Positions 17,688 through 26,051 of a DNA stretch of 32,690 bases are shown here, piece after piece. A program made the translations under genes and the position numbers. Every line of letters starts with the position of its first letter. The stretch's first letter is position 1. The notes under the pieces were generated by a model. It was not told the DNA's origin, searched no databases, and saw only the letters and a list, made by a program, of their open reading frames with translations. Origin of the DNA: Zetaproteobacteria bacterium (GTDB lineage: Bacteria; Pseudomonadota; Zetaproteobacteria; Mariprofundales; Mariprofundaceae); assembly GCA_021545585.1 (NCBI GenBank), contig JAJRTF010000103.1, positions 1 to 32,690 of the forward strand. Reading direction: 5' to 3'.

Positions 17688-18685
17688 GTTCCATGCATGT
17701 ACATGTGACAGGTATCGGAAGCTATTTGCCTGAACGCACGCTTACCAATGCCGACCTTGAAAAGATCGTTGATACGACAGACAGCTGGATTCACGAGCGC
17801 ACCGGTATCCGTGAACGCCACATCATCGCCGAAGATCAGATGACTTCCGATATGGCTGTGGAAGCAGCCAGGATTGCGCTGGATGATGCCGGCATCGGCA
17901 TTGATGATATTGATGCACTGATTGTTTCAACCACCACGCCCGATATGGTGTTCCCTGCTACAGCTACCATCGTTCAGGCCAAACTTGGCGGTAAGGACTT
18001 TCCGGCCTGGGATACTCAGGCGGTCTGTTCAGGATTTGTCTATGGCCTGGCTCATGCGGACGGCATGATGCGTGCAGGCATGTTCAAACGCGTATTACTG
18101 ATCGGTGCCGAGGCGATGAGCCGCATTGTGAACTGGAAGGATCGCGGTACCTGTGTACTGTTCGGTGATGGCGCCGGCGCAGTCGTTCTTGAGGCCAGGG
18201 AAGAAGAGGGCGGCGTGCTTGGTTCGGTGCTGCATGCTGATGGCTCCTATCGGGATTTACTCAAGGCCCATCACCCTCATCCGGGTGCAAGCCCCGATGC
18301 GGTTGATTTCTCCATTGATGCTGCCGGTGTTGCTGCAGTCGAAATGAAGGGTAATGAGGTATTCCGCGTAGCTGTCACCAAGCTGGGCGAAGTGGTTGGC
18401 GAAATCCTTGCCCATTGCCATATCGATGAGGACCAGATTGACTGGTTGGTACCACATCAGGCCAATATCCGCATTATCCAGGCAACTGCGAAAAAACTCG
18501 GTATGGATATGAAGCGGGTCTCCACCACGGTCAGAGATCATGGCAACACCTCATCCGCAAGTATTCCGCTGGCCCTGGATGCACTGTATCGCGAGGGTAA
18601 ACTCCAATCCGGTCAACATATTTTGCTGGAAGCATTTGCCGGCGGCTTTGCCTGGGGCGCAAATATTTTGCGCTGGTCCAAATAA
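17684..18685 (+). CDS. fabH: 3-oxoacyl-ACP synthase III (KAS III)
   Basis: FabH starts fatty-acid synthesis by condensing acetyl-CoA with malonyl-ACP. The 333-residue thiolase-fold protein has its catalytic Cys115 in TQAVCSGFVYGL. The catalytic His is in PHQANIRI and the Asn in DHGNTSSASIPLAL. The N-terminal TGIGSYLPERTLTN is typical. The start overlaps plsX by four bases, so translation is probably coupled. Downstream genes fabD and fabG supply its substrate and act on its product. Confidence 0.97.
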   Translation: MSSMHVHVTGIGSYLPERTLTNADLEKIVDTTDSWIHERTGIRERHIIAEDQMTSDMAVEAARIALDDAGIGIDDIDALIVSTTTPDMVFPATATIVQAKLGGKDFPAWDTQAVCSGFVYGLAHADGMMRAGMFKRVLLIGAEAMSRIVNWKDRGTCVLFGDGAGAVVLEAREEEGGVLGSVLHADGSYRDLLKAHHPHPGASPDAVDFSIDAAGVAAVEMKGNEVFRVAVTKLGEVVGEILAHCHIDEDQIDWLVPHQANIRIIQATAKKLGMDMKRVSTTVRDHGNTSSASIPLALDALYREGKLQSGQHILLEAFAGGFAWGANILRWSK

Positions 18686-18725
18686 CCCGTTAACATATTA
18701 ATCAAATAACAATAAGGAAACGACA

Positions 18726-19673
18726 GTGACAACAGTATTCTTATTCCCCGGACAAGGCTCACAATCCAAGGGTATGCTCGACGCATTTGCCGATAAAACT
18801 GCGGTCAAACAGACACTGGAGGAGGCCTCCGATGCTCTCTCCTATGATGTGGCAGCGCTAACCCATGAGGACGCCGATGGGAAGCTCGGGCAGACGGAGT
18901 TCACCCAGCCGGCACTGCTGACGGCCTCGATAGCCCTCTTCCGGCTGTGGCAGGAAGAGGGCGGCATCAGGCCGGATCATGTGGCCGGCCATTCATTAGG
19001 CGAGTATTCGGCACTGGTTGCAGCCGATGCATTGAGTTTCACTGATGCCGTGAAGCTGGTTTCATTTCGCGGTAAAATGATGACAGAGGCTGTCCCGGCC
19101 GGGGTCGGCAGCATGGCTGCGATTCTTGGCCTTTCCGATGATCAGGTGGAGGATATCTGCCGACAGGCATCGCATGATTCCGAGCAGGTCTGGGCCGCCA
19201 ACTACAATTGTCCGGGCCAGCTGGTTGTTGCCGGCCATGCGCCTGCCGTTGAGCGTCTGATGCGACTGGCTACTGAGGCCGGTGCACGCCGCGCATTGCC
19301 GCTTGCTGTGAGCGCCCCTTCGCATACACCGTTGATGCAAAAAGCAGCCGACGCCATGCAGAAACGATTAAAAACCACACCAATCAAGAAGCCTGTCTGC
19401 CCGGTATGGAGCAATGCCGAGGCAGCACCCAAGGAAGATGGAAATGATATCCGCGATGCGCTGGTCGCTCAGTTGACATCCCCGGTGCGCTGGACAGAAA
19501 CGGTGCAGCGACTGCGGCGCTCGGGGGTCACTCGTGGCATTGAAATGGGGCCTGGAAAGGTTCTTGCCGGTCTCTGCAAGCGCGTTGAACGGGAGCTTAC
19601 GGTCAGCAATATCGCCACGCCAGAACAGCTGAAAAGCTGTGTCGAGGCCCTGGCCGAGTCGGAGGGAATATGA
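18726..19673 (+). CDS. fabD: Malonyl-CoA--ACP transacylase
   Basis: FabD moves malonyl from CoA to ACP. The 315-residue protein opens with TVFLFPGQGSQSKGM and has the nucleophile Ser90 in GHSLGEYSAL. The catalytic His lies in SAPSHTPLM. The start is GTG 18726, preceded by AAGGAAA at good spacing. A 40-bp gap separates it from fabH with no promoter that I can see. It overlaps fabG by 4 bp. Confidence 0.97.
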   Translation: MTTVFLFPGQGSQSKGMLDAFADKTAVKQTLEEASDALSYDVAALTHEDADGKLGQTEFTQPALLTASIALFRLWQEEGGIRPDHVAGHSLGEYSALVAADALSFTDAVKLVSFRGKMMTEAVPAGVGSMAAILGLSDDQVEDICRQASHDSEQVWAANYNCPGQLVVAGHAPAVERLMRLATEAGARRALPLAVSAPSHTPLMQKAADAMQKRLKTTPIKKPVCPVWSNAEAAPKEDGNDIRDALVAQLTSPVRWTETVQRLRRSGVTRGIEMGPGKVLAGLCKRVERELTVSNIATPEQLKSCVEALAESEGI

Positions 19674-20413
19674 ATTCAGCAAACAAAACAGCTTTGGTCA
19701 CAGGTGCTAGCCGTGGTATCGGCAATGTGATTGCCCGGCAACTGGCTGCAGCAGGGTACAACCTGGCTATTTGCGGCACCAATACAACGACCATCGAAAA
19801 GGCGGCCGATGCCGTTCGTGAAATGCATGGTGTTGAGGTTCTGGCCCGGGCCGTGAATGTTGCGGACAGGGATGGGCTACAGGCTTTTGTCACTGAAACC
19901 GCCAAGACCTTTGGCCGGCTTGATGTGCTGGTGAACAATGCCGGCATTACACGCGACAATATCTCCATGCGCATGAAAGCTGATGAATGGCAGCAGGTGG
20001 TGGATACCAACCTTTCATCGGTGTTCTTCGCCATGCAGGCAGCTCTCAGGCCGATGATGAAGGCGCGTTTCGGGCGCATTATCAATATCTCATCCGTGGT
20101 AGCATCAATGGGTAACCCCGGTCAGTTGAATTACTGCGCCAGCAAGGGTGGCGTTGATGCAATGACACGTTCGCTGGCCAGAGAAATTGGCTCACGTGGT
20201 ATTACCGTTAATGCTATTGCCCCCGGATTTATCGCCACTGATATGACTGCAGACCTTGGCGATGATGCCCAGAAGGCTCTGACGGATCAGATTCCGCTCG
20301 GACGTCTGGGACAGCCGGAAGATATTGCGGCGGCTGTGGTATTTCTAGCCAGTGATGCTGCCGGCTATATTACGGGGCATGTCATGCACGTGAACGGCGG
20401 TATGTATATGTAG
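19670..20413 (+). CDS. fabG: 3-oxoacyl-ACP reductase
   Basis: FabG reduces 3-oxoacyl-ACP with NADPH in each elongation cycle. The protein is a 247-residue short-chain dehydrogenase. The cofactor motif TGASRGIG is at residues 11-18 and NNAG at 89-92. The catalytic set is Asn114, Ser142, Tyr155 and Lys159. The C-terminal GFIATDM and HVNGGMYM segments are typical of FabG. The ATG overlaps the fabD stop. Confidence 0.97.
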   Translation: MNSANKTALVTGASRGIGNVIARQLAAAGYNLAICGTNTTTIEKAADAVREMHGVEVLARAVNVADRDGLQAFVTETAKTFGRLDVLVNNAGITRDNISMRMKADEWQQVVDTNLSSVFFAMQAALRPMMKARFGRIINISSVVASMGNPGQLNYCASKGGVDAMTRSLAREIGSRGITVNAIAPGFIATDMTADLGDDAQKALTDQIPLGRLGQPEDIAAAVVFLASDAAGYITGHVMHVNGGMYM

Positions 20414-20499
20414 CAGCCGTGGCTTCTCTCCATGTGCCGGATGACCGGGTAGAGGGAAATAATTCATGGCGGTTACGGCTGATTTGAGTATAGTTTTTT
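20414..20499 (+). other. Nested inverted repeats followed by a T-run between fabG and acpP
   Basis: CAGCCGT (20414-20420) pairs with ACGGCTG (20475-20481). Inside it TTCTCTC (20424-20430) pairs with GAGGGAA (20452-20458) with one G-U. Inside that CCGG (20437-20440) pairs with CCGG (20445-20448) around ATGA. Six T follow at 20494-20499, but 12 bases separate them from the outer stem, so it is an imperfect terminator at best. It may instead be an mRNA 3' end structure that lets acpP be expressed separately from fabG. Confidence 0.4.
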
Positions 20500-20554
20500 C
20501 CGTTTTCTGGAATACAGGGGATGGGAGTGTTCAGGCTTGTGCGGGTCGGTACAC

Positions 20555-20560
20555 TATGAT
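20555..20560 (+). promoter_or_regulatory. Candidate -10 element upstream of acpP
   Basis: TATGAT lies 42 bases before the acpP start in a 188-bp gap. I see no good -35 at normal spacing (TTCAGG at 20530 would give 19 bp). acpP usually has its own strong promoter, so a promoter here is expected, but the sequence support is weak. Confidence 0.3.
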
Positions 20561-20601
20561 AGAAGCCGCACCATAATAAATTTCAATTTTCGGGAGGACT
20601 T

Positions 20602-20841
20602 ATGTCTGCAGAAATCGAAGCTAAAATTATCAAGATCGTTGCCGATCAGTTGAACGTTGACGAAGGCGAAATCAATCCGGATTCATCATTTGTGGATGAT
20701 CTGGGTGCTGATTCCCTGGATACCGTTGAGCTGGTGATGGCATTTGAGGAAGAGTTCGGTGTTGAGATTCCGGATGAGGATGCCGAGAAGATTCAGAGCG
20801 TTCAGAATGCCATCGATTACGTGGCTGCCAAGGCCGAATAA
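20602..20841 (+). CDS. acpP: Acyl carrier protein
   Basis: ACP carries the growing acyl chain on a 4'-phosphopantetheine arm for fatty-acid, lipid A and phospholipid synthesis. The 79-residue acidic protein has the attachment Ser38 in [19 protein letters not shown], the nearly invariant family motif. A good ribosome-binding site (GGGAGG) precedes ATG 20602. It serves FabH, FabD, FabG and FabF around it and LpxA and LpxD upstream. Confidence 0.98.
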   Translation: MSAEIEAKIIKIVADQLNVDEGEINPDSSFVDDLGADSLDTVELVMAFEEEFGVEIPDEDAEKIQSVQNAIDYVAAKAE

Positions 20842-20847
20842 ATACTT

Positions 20848-22095
20848 ATGACCAGACGTGTTGTTGTAACCGGCGTGGGTTTGGTAACCCCGCTGGGCAC
20901 AGGTACGGATAAAACCTGGGACAACCTGGTTGCCGGCAAATCCGGTATCCGGCGCATTACCCGCTTTAATGCAGAGGCTGCTGATATGCCTTGTACCATT
21001 GCCGGTGAAGTGTCTGATTTCAATGTTGAGGACTTTATCAATCGCAAGGATGCCCGCAAAATGGATACCTTTATCCATTACGGTGTCGCGGCGGCGGATA
21101 TTGCTTTGCAGCACTCGGGTCTGGAAATCAACGAGGAAAATGCCGAACGCGTCGGTGTGATTGTTGGCGCCGGTATCGGTGGCTTGCCGGCTATCGAGAA
21201 AACGATGCGTGCTTATGAAACGGGCGGACGTCGCAAAATTTCACCGTTCTTCATTCCCCAGACGATTATCAATATGGCATCCGGCTGGGTGTCGATGCGC
21301 ACGGGTGCGAAAGGTCCGAATGTCGCGACTGTGACTGCCTGTGCAACCGGAACACATGCGATTGGCGATGCTTTTGACATCATCGCCAAGGGTGATGCCG
21401 ATGCGATGATTGCCGGAGGCTGCGAGGCATGTGTTTGCGAGCTTGGCGTAGGTGGCTTTAGCGCTTCCAAGGCTCTGTCCACACGCAATGCCGAACCCGA
21501 ACGCGCATCCCGTCCATGGGATGCCGATCGAGATGGCTTTGTCATGGGTGAGGGCGCCGGTGTACTTGTGCTTGAATCACTGGACTCTGCCAAGGCTCGC
21601 GGGGCAAATATCCTGGCCGAAGCTGTCGGTTATGGTATGTCCGGCGATGCTTATCACATGACTGCGCCAGCTCCTGAAGGGGAAGGCGGAGCCCGTTGCA
21701 TGAAGGCGGCTCTGGATTCTGCCGAACTTAACCCGGACGATGTGGATTACGTCAATGCACATGGCACATCCACACCACAAGGCGACATCTGCGAGACACA
21801 GGGTATCAAGTCGGTATTCGGCGCCCATGCCAGGAGTGGCCTGATGGTGTCTTCGACCAAATCAATGACCGGCCATCTGCTCGGTGCAGCCGGCGGTATT
21901 GAGGCCGGGTTCTCTGTACTGGCACTGCATCATGGCGTGATTCCGCCAACCATCAATCTCGACAATCAGGATTCGGAATGTGATCTGGACTATGTGCCCA
22001 ATACGGCGCGCGATGTTGACCTGAAGGTGGCCGTGTCGAATTCGTTCGGATTTGGTGGCACCAATGCTTCGCTGGTCCTTCGCAAGTTTGACTGA
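20848..22095 (+). CDS. fabF: 3-oxoacyl-ACP synthase II (KAS II)
   Basis: FabF extends acyl-ACP by two carbons from malonyl-ACP. The 415-residue protein has its nucleophile Cys165 in TACATGTHAIGDAF. The two catalytic His residues are in NAHGTSTPQGD and STKSMTGHLLGAAGG. The final signature SNSFGFGGTNASLVL is also present. It starts six bases after acpP, with only a weak ribosome-binding site, so coupling to acpP is likely. A candidate promoter for pabB overlaps its last codons. Confidence 0.97.
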   Translation: MTRRVVVTGVGLVTPLGTGTDKTWDNLVAGKSGIRRITRFNAEAADMPCTIAGEVSDFNVEDFINRKDARKMDTFIHYGVAAADIALQHSGLEINEENAERVGVIVGAGIGGLPAIEKTMRAYETGGRRKISPFFIPQTIINMASGWVSMRTGAKGPNVATVTACATGTHAIGDAFDIIAKGDADAMIAGGCEACVCELGVGGFSASKALSTRNAEPERASRPWDADRDGFVMGEGAGVLVLESLDSAKARGANILAEAVGYGMSGDAYHMTAPAPEGEGGARCMKAALDSAELNPDDVDYVNAHGTSTPQGDICETQGIKSVFGAHARSGLMVSSTKSMTGHLLGAAGGIEAGFSVLALHHGVIPPTINLDNQDSECDLDYVPNTARDVDLKVAVSNSFGFGGTNASLVLRKFD

Positions 22096-22115
22096 TCCGA
22101 CCATCCGATCATAAT
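22088..22115 (+). promoter_or_regulatory. Candidate promoter for pabB overlapping the fabF stop
   Basis: TTGACT (22088-22093) and CATAAT (22110-22115) are 16 bases apart, each with five of six consensus matches. The spacing and -10 are the same as at the yceD promoter near 15719. Transcription would start at about 22122, only a few bases before the GTG of pabB, so the message would be nearly leaderless. Confidence 0.5.
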
Positions 22116-22124
22116 AAACTGGGC

Positions 22125-23453
22125 GTGTTTTTTCGCTCCATATCGATTCAGGGCCGCAAGCTTCATGCTTACGGCCTTTTTTCTGCCCGTCCGGATGCCT
22201 TTTCAGCGATTCTGGAGGATCCTTCCGGCCATGGTCGACAGTTACTGACGTCAAAAGAGGGGACGCGCCATAGCCTCGACAGACTGACTGATATAGCGCA
22301 TGCTGATCACTACTTCGCCGGGCTCAAACAGCTTCTGAGTCCCGCGGCATCGTCTTCTCCAGCCATTCGCTGTCTGATTTACAGCGCTTATGAGGCCGGC
22401 AATCTTATCGAACAGCTTCCCGAACCTGTCAGTGATCCTCCGCTGTCGGTTTTCTGGGCCTTCTTTCCAGCCTGGTCTCTTTGCTTTGATGCGGATGCTG
22501 AATGCGTATATGTCGCGGCCATTTCAGAGGCATATCTGGATAAGGTAATGGCATTGCTGGAAGAAAGGAGTGAGCCCAAAGCCCTTCCAAGCCTGAATTT
22601 ATCGCATGAATGTATTTCCATAACATCTGAACAGGATTATAAAAACAGTGTTTCCAGTGTTCGTGAATACATCGCGGCAGGTGATATCTTTCAGGCCAAT
22701 ATCGCCCGTTTCTGGCAAATGCCGTTTGAGCAGGATCAGCTGCCGGCATTGTACAACCGCTTGCGTTCGGTGAATCCGGCACCGTTCACATGTATGGTCC
22801 GCATTGAATCGGGGCAGGAAACCATGCATATCCTGTCCGCATCCCCCGAGAGGCTATTCCGCATGCTTCCGGATGGTGAAGTGGATACCCGCCCGATTGC
22901 CGGCACGCGCAAGCGTGGTGAAGGGGATATGGATGATGCCCTTAGTGCTGAACTGCTTCTGTCGGACAAGGAGCGGGCCGAGCATATCATGCTGGTGGAC
23001 CTGGAGAGGAACGATCTTGGCCGTGTCTGCCGTCCCGGAACGGTAGAGGTGAACGAATATATGGCGATTGAGCGCTATGCGACGGTGCAGCATATTGTTT
23101 CCAATGTTCGCGGCAAGCTGGCGCAAGGCAAAGATGTCATTGATGTGTTCCGCGCCATGTTTCCCGGCGGCACGATTACCGGCTGCCCGAAGGTTCGCTG
23201 CATGGAGATTATCCATGAGCAGGAAAAGCGTGCCCGCGGTCCGTACACCGGCGGTATCGGTTATGTGGCCTGGGACGGCTCTGCAGATATGAATATCCTG
23301 ATTCGCAGCTTCTGGCATGATCATGGCCAGCTACACTGGGCCGCCGGTGCCGGCATTGTTGCCGATTCCGACCCCGAGCATGAGCTGCTTGAAACTGAAC
23401 ACAAAGCCGAAGGACTCATGCGAGCATTGTTTGGCATAAGTGCGGCCTTGTAG
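22125..23453 (+). CDS. pabB: Aminodeoxychorismate synthase component I (chorismate-binding enzyme)
   Basis: PabB aminates chorismate to aminodeoxychorismate on the way to folate. The 442-residue protein has the chorismate-binding domain from about residue 185: SVREYIAAGDIFQANIARF, ASPERLFRM, RPIAGTRKRG, LVDLERNDLGRV and PGGTITGCPKVR. The GCPK form favours PabB over TrpE (usually GAPK), although RPIAGT is TrpE-like. The likely start is GTG 22125, since the next in-frame ATG or TTG lies over 400 bp downstream and would remove conserved sequence. Codons 10-19 coincide with an intrinsic-terminator sequence. In many proteobacteria pabC occupies this place after fabF. No pabC is visible here. Confidence 0.85.
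   Translation: MFFRSISIQGRKLHAYGLFSARPDAFSAILEDPSGHGRQLLTSKEGTRHSLDRLTDIAHADHYFAGLKQLLSPAASSSPAIRCLIYSAYEAGNLIEQLPEPVSDPPLSVFWAFFPAWSLCFDADAECVYVAAISEAYLDKVMALLEERSEPKALPSLNLSHECISITSEQDYKNSVSSVREYIAAGDIFQANIARFWQMPFEQDQLPALYNRLRSVNPAPFTCMVRIESGQETMHILSASPERLFRMLPDGEVDTRPIAGTRKRGEGDMDDALSAELLLSDKERAEHIMLVDLERNDLGRVCRPGTVEVNEYMAIERYATVQHIVSNVRGKLAQGKDVIDVFRAMFPGGTITGCPKVRCMEIIHEQEKRARGPYTGGIGYVAWDGSADMNILIRSFWHDHGQLHWAAGAGIVADSDPEHELLETEHKAEGLMRALFGISAAL
22152..22182 (+). terminator. Intrinsic terminator inside the 5' end of pabB
   Basis: GGCCGCAAGC (22152-22161) and GCTTACGGCC (22167-22176) form a 10-bp stem with a single C-A mismatch and the loop TTCAT. Six T follow directly (22177-22182). 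The sequence has every mark of a Rho-independent terminator for the fab operon. It lies 57-87 bases after the fabF stop but within codons 10-19 of pabB, so it could also attenuate pabB unless translating ribosomes open it. Confidence 0.75.
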
Positions 23454-23487
23454 ATAACAGTGCGCCTTTTCTCTGGCAGCGCATAAA

Positions 23488-23520
23488 CAAAAAAGCCTGC
23501 AAACACAGGGCTTGCAGGCT
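23488..23520. terminator. Bidirectional terminator between pabB and tRNA-Leu
   Basis: AGCCTGCAA (23494-23502) and TTGCAGGCT (23512-23520) form a perfect 9-bp stem. On the minus strand it is followed by a run of seven T (plus-strand A at 23488-23494), so it ends the tRNA-Leu transcript well. On the plus strand the following CTTATGGGCTTTCTTT is a weaker T-rich tail for pabB. Confidence 0.75.
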
Positions 23521-23547
23521 CTTATGGGCTTTCTTTAAACCCTCACA

Positions 23548-23632
23548 TGGTACCGAAGACTGGACTCGAACCAGCACGGATTTCTCCACTACCCCCTCAA
23601 GGTAGCGTGTCTACCAATTCCACCACTTCGGC
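23548..23632 (-). tRNA. tRNA-Leu (anticodon GAG)
   Basis: The 85-nt minus-strand sequence folds as a class II tRNA. It has a GCCGAAG acceptor strand pairing with CTTCGGT, a D-arm with GGTAGACAC, and an anticodon stem CTACC/GGTAG around loop TTGAGGG. A long variable arm and the T-arm GCTGG-TTCGAGT-CCAGT follow, with an encoded CCA end. The anticodon GAG lies at 23596-23598 and reads CUC and CUU. The long variable arm and G-rich D-arm agree with leucine. Confidence 0.95.
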
Positions 23633-23643
23633 CAGGGTCGGTC

Positions 23644-23671
23644 ATATTAGAATCGAGCGATGCAGTGTCAA
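23644..23671 (-). promoter_or_regulatory. Promoter of the tRNA-Leu gene
   Basis: Read on the minus strand, TTGACA (23671-23666, perfect consensus) is followed after 16 bases by TAATAT (23649-23644). Transcription would start around 23637, about five bases before the tRNA 5' end. The tRNA therefore has its own promoter and is not only read through from dapF. Confidence 0.75.
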
Positions 23672-23761
23672 GGGAGTATCTAAACCCGGGGTAGAGTAAG
23701 CGCCCCGACAGTGGCTGCCGGTCTGAATATCCACATGGGATTAAAGCGGATGTCCGGACAG

Positions 23762-24469
23762 CTAGAGCTGATACGTGCCGGAAAACACCTGGTGAACAGT
23801 GCCTGTCAGTGCCAGATGATCCGGCGTACCCGATACGGTGACTTCGCCACCGGGCATTTCTATGCTTTGCGGGCGGTTATGGCCTTCAATATGCCAGATG
23901 GCGGCAGCTACTGCACAGGCGCCTGAACCGCAGGCGAGCGTGCGCCCGGCACCGCGTTCGATAATGTCGATATACACATGGTCGGCGACCTGGCCGGTGA
24001 CAATCTCGACATTTCGATCATGTGGAAATTCTTCGATCGCCTCAAAAAACACGCGATGTGAATTGCCGATTTCAACATCCACATGTGCCTCGGTCTTCTC
24101 GCTTATGCAGGCGGCCCCCATTTCGACACGGATGCCGTGTTCGACATGTTCGGCATGTACGATGCGGTCGCTAAGCGCGATACTCGCCGTTTGCTTTTTC
24201 AGAGTACGGATCAGTATATCCCCGACACAGCGCAGGCCATTGCCGCAATTGGCTGCCTCGGAGCCGTCATTGTTAAAGATGCGTATGGCCGTATCTGCCT
24301 GATCACTTGGCTGCAGCACAAGCAGCTGGTCACAGCCGATGCCATAGCGGCGTTCGGTGATCTGGCGGACAAAGGTATCGGTCAGCTCCGGAAGCTTATT
24401 GCCCAGCCCGTCAAGGACGACGAAATCGTTTCCCTGAGCCTGCATCTTGGTGAAAGGGAGACTAGTCAT
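23762..24469 (-). CDS. dapF: Diaminopimelate epimerase, short form
   Basis: DapF interconverts LL- and meso-diaminopimelate, used for lysine and peptidoglycan. The two active-site cysteines are present: Cys75 in [16 protein letters not shown] and Cys180 in [16 protein letters not shown]. The start [15 protein letters not shown] is typical. At 235 residues it is about 40 shorter than most DapF proteins (around 275). The region between the two halves is condensed: IGNSHRVFF, normally GNPHxVxF, is soon followed by [10 protein letters not shown]. The reading frame is intact and overlaps queF by 4 bp, so it is probably a compact active enzyme rather than a broken one. Confidence 0.9.
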   Translation of the reverse strand: MTSLPFTKMQAQGNDFVVLDGLGNKLPELTDTFVRQITERRYGIGCDQLLVLQPSDQADTAIRIFNNDGSEAANCGNGLRCVGDILIRTLKKQTASIALSDRIVHAEHVEHGIRVEMGAACISEKTEAHVDVEIGNSHRVFFEAIEEFPHDRNVEIVTGQVADHVYIDIIERGAGRTLACGSGACAVAAAIWHIEGHNRPQSIEMPGGEVTVSGTPDHLALTGTVHQVFSGTYQL

Positions 24470-24846
24470 GTGGCTTTAACATGCTCCACCTCAATGGTGG
24501 TATACACGCCGCCGCGCACATTGAATACCGCAGTCACCTTCAGATAACGTGGGTCAAGAGCGCCAATCAGGTCTTCGGCAATCATGTTGGTGACCTTCTC
24601 GTGAAAGTGTCCTTCGTTGCGAAAGCTCCAGTAATACAGCTTCAGTGACTTGAGTTCCACGCAAAGCTGATCCGGCACATAATCCAGCTTGATCTCGGCA
24701 AAATCCGGCTGGCCTGTCTTTGGGCACAGGCAGGTGAATTCTGGCGAATCAATGCGAACATGATAGTCGCGCTCGGGATTCGGGTTGGGAAAGCTTTCCA
24801 GTTCACGGGATGGGGCATTCAGTGTCGTCCCAAGCTTGTCAGTCAT
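24466..24846 (-). CDS. queF: NADPH-dependent 7-cyano-7-deazaguanine reductase QueF
   Basis: QueF reduces preQ0 to preQ1 in queuosine tRNA modification. The 126-residue protein is the short, unimodular type (YkvM-like). The nucleophile is Cys41 in [14 protein letters not shown], with the acid Asp48 in the same motif. The QueF family motif [20 protein letters not shown] follows at about residues 64-83. It sits between dapE and dapF with 4-bp overlaps on both sides, although its pathway is unrelated to lysine. Confidence 0.95.
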   Translation of the reverse strand: MTDKLGTTLNAPSRELESFPNPNPERDYHVRIDSPEFTCLCPKTGQPDFAEIKLDYVPDQLCVELKSLKLYYWSFRNEGHFHEKVTNMIAEDLIGALDPRYLKVTAVFNVRGGVYTTIEVEHVKAT

Positions 24847-25991
24847 GCAGCTACCTCAAAATTACTCATAATATCGGCGTAAATCGCCGTCAGGGTTTTT
24901 AACTCATGTACGGCCACGCATTCGCCAACCTGGTGAATGGTGGAATTGGTCAGGCCAAGCTCAGCTACCGGCACCCCGGCTGCAGCCAGAAAGCGGCCAT
25001 CGGACGTGCCGCCGCCGGTATCACGCACGGTCTCCAGCCCGGTAACCCGCAGAATCGATCCACTCACCAGATTCAGAAACGAGCCATCCGGCGTTTTGAA
25101 TGCCTCGGCCTGATGCTGGATATCCAGGATCACATTTACGCCGTCACATGCATCGAACAGGCGCTGCTGGATCGCCTCGAAATGAATGCCGGGATTATAG
25201 CGGATATCAATGGCAATCTCGCAGATGCCAGGGATGACATTCATCGCACCCGTACCGGCCTTTACATTGGTGATCTGACAGGTGGTGGGCGGAAAGCCTT
25301 CAGCGCTCTCACCCCAATCGATGCCGGCAATGCGATCAAGCACAGGAATCGCCAGATGTAGCGCATTATCAGCATCATCCGGATAAGCGGAATGTCCCTG
25401 TTTGCCTTCAACAACAGCAACAACCTGAACCACGCCGCGCCGGCCCCGACGAATGACATCGCCGACCTTCTTCGAACAGGATGGCTCTCCCACAATAACT
25501 GCATCAGGAAGGACGTCATCGGCCTGCTGTTTTTCAACAATACGGATCGTGCCGTTTATGGATTCACCTTCTTCATCCGAGGTGATCAGCATCTGGATTC
25601 CGGGAAGCGGAATACCAGCCTCAACCTGCTGCTGCACCGCAGCCAGCCAGCAGGCGATACCGCCCTTCATATCCTGGGCACCGCGTCCGTGCAGTATCTT
25701 TCCATCCGGACCATCCTCAAGGGCGGCCTCAAAAGGCGGGTGAGGCCACTGATGCTCCGGCCCGGTAGGCACAACATCGGTATGGCCGGCAAAGGCCAGC
25801 ACACCCGGTTTCTCGCCGGGGCGGGTATAAATACTGTTAGTGATGCCGCCAGCATCAACCTTGGTGCGCGAGAATCCCAGCGGCTCAAGAAACGATGCCA
25901 TCCAGTCCTGACAGCCGGCATCCTCCGGCGTCGGCGACTCTCGCCTGATCAGCTCAATGGCCAGAAGCAGAGCCGGATTGTTCGAGTTCAT
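24843..25991 (-). CDS. dapE: Succinyl-diaminopimelate desuccinylase
   Basis: DapE is a zinc hydrolase (M20 family) that removes succinate to give LL-diaminopimelate, the substrate of DapF encoded downstream. Metal ligands and catalytic residues are visible: His70 in [12 protein letters not shown], Asp107 in [10 protein letters not shown] and Glu140-Glu141 in [13 protein letters not shown] dimerisation domain runs from about residue 180 to 295. ATG 25991 is preferred because GGAG lies six bases before it. An upstream in-frame TTG at 26003 is less likely. The length of 382 is normal. Confidence 0.96.
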   Translation of the reverse strand: MNSNNPALLLAIELIRRESPTPEDAGCQDWMASFLEPLGFSRTKVDAGGITNSIYTRPGEKPGVLAFAGHTDVVPTGPEHQWPHPPFEAALEDGPDGKILHGRGAQDMKGGIACWLAAVQQQVEAGIPLPGIQMLITSDEEGESINGTIRIVEKQQADDVLPDAVIVGEPSCSKKVGDVIRRGRRGVVQVVAVVEGKQGHSAYPDDADNALHLAIPVLDRIAGIDWGESAEGFPPTTCQITNVKAGTGAMNVIPGICEIAIDIRYNPGIHFEAIQQRLFDACDGVNVILDIQHQAEAFKTPDGSFLNLVSGSILRVTGLETVRDTGGGTSDGRFLAAAGVPVAELGLTNSTIHQVGECVAVHELKTLTAIYADIMSNFEVAA

Positions 25992-26051
25992 GTGATACTC
26001 CAAGTCGTCGGGGCGTTAAGCATCCGTCGGGTCGGGTGGGTCATTAATCGA

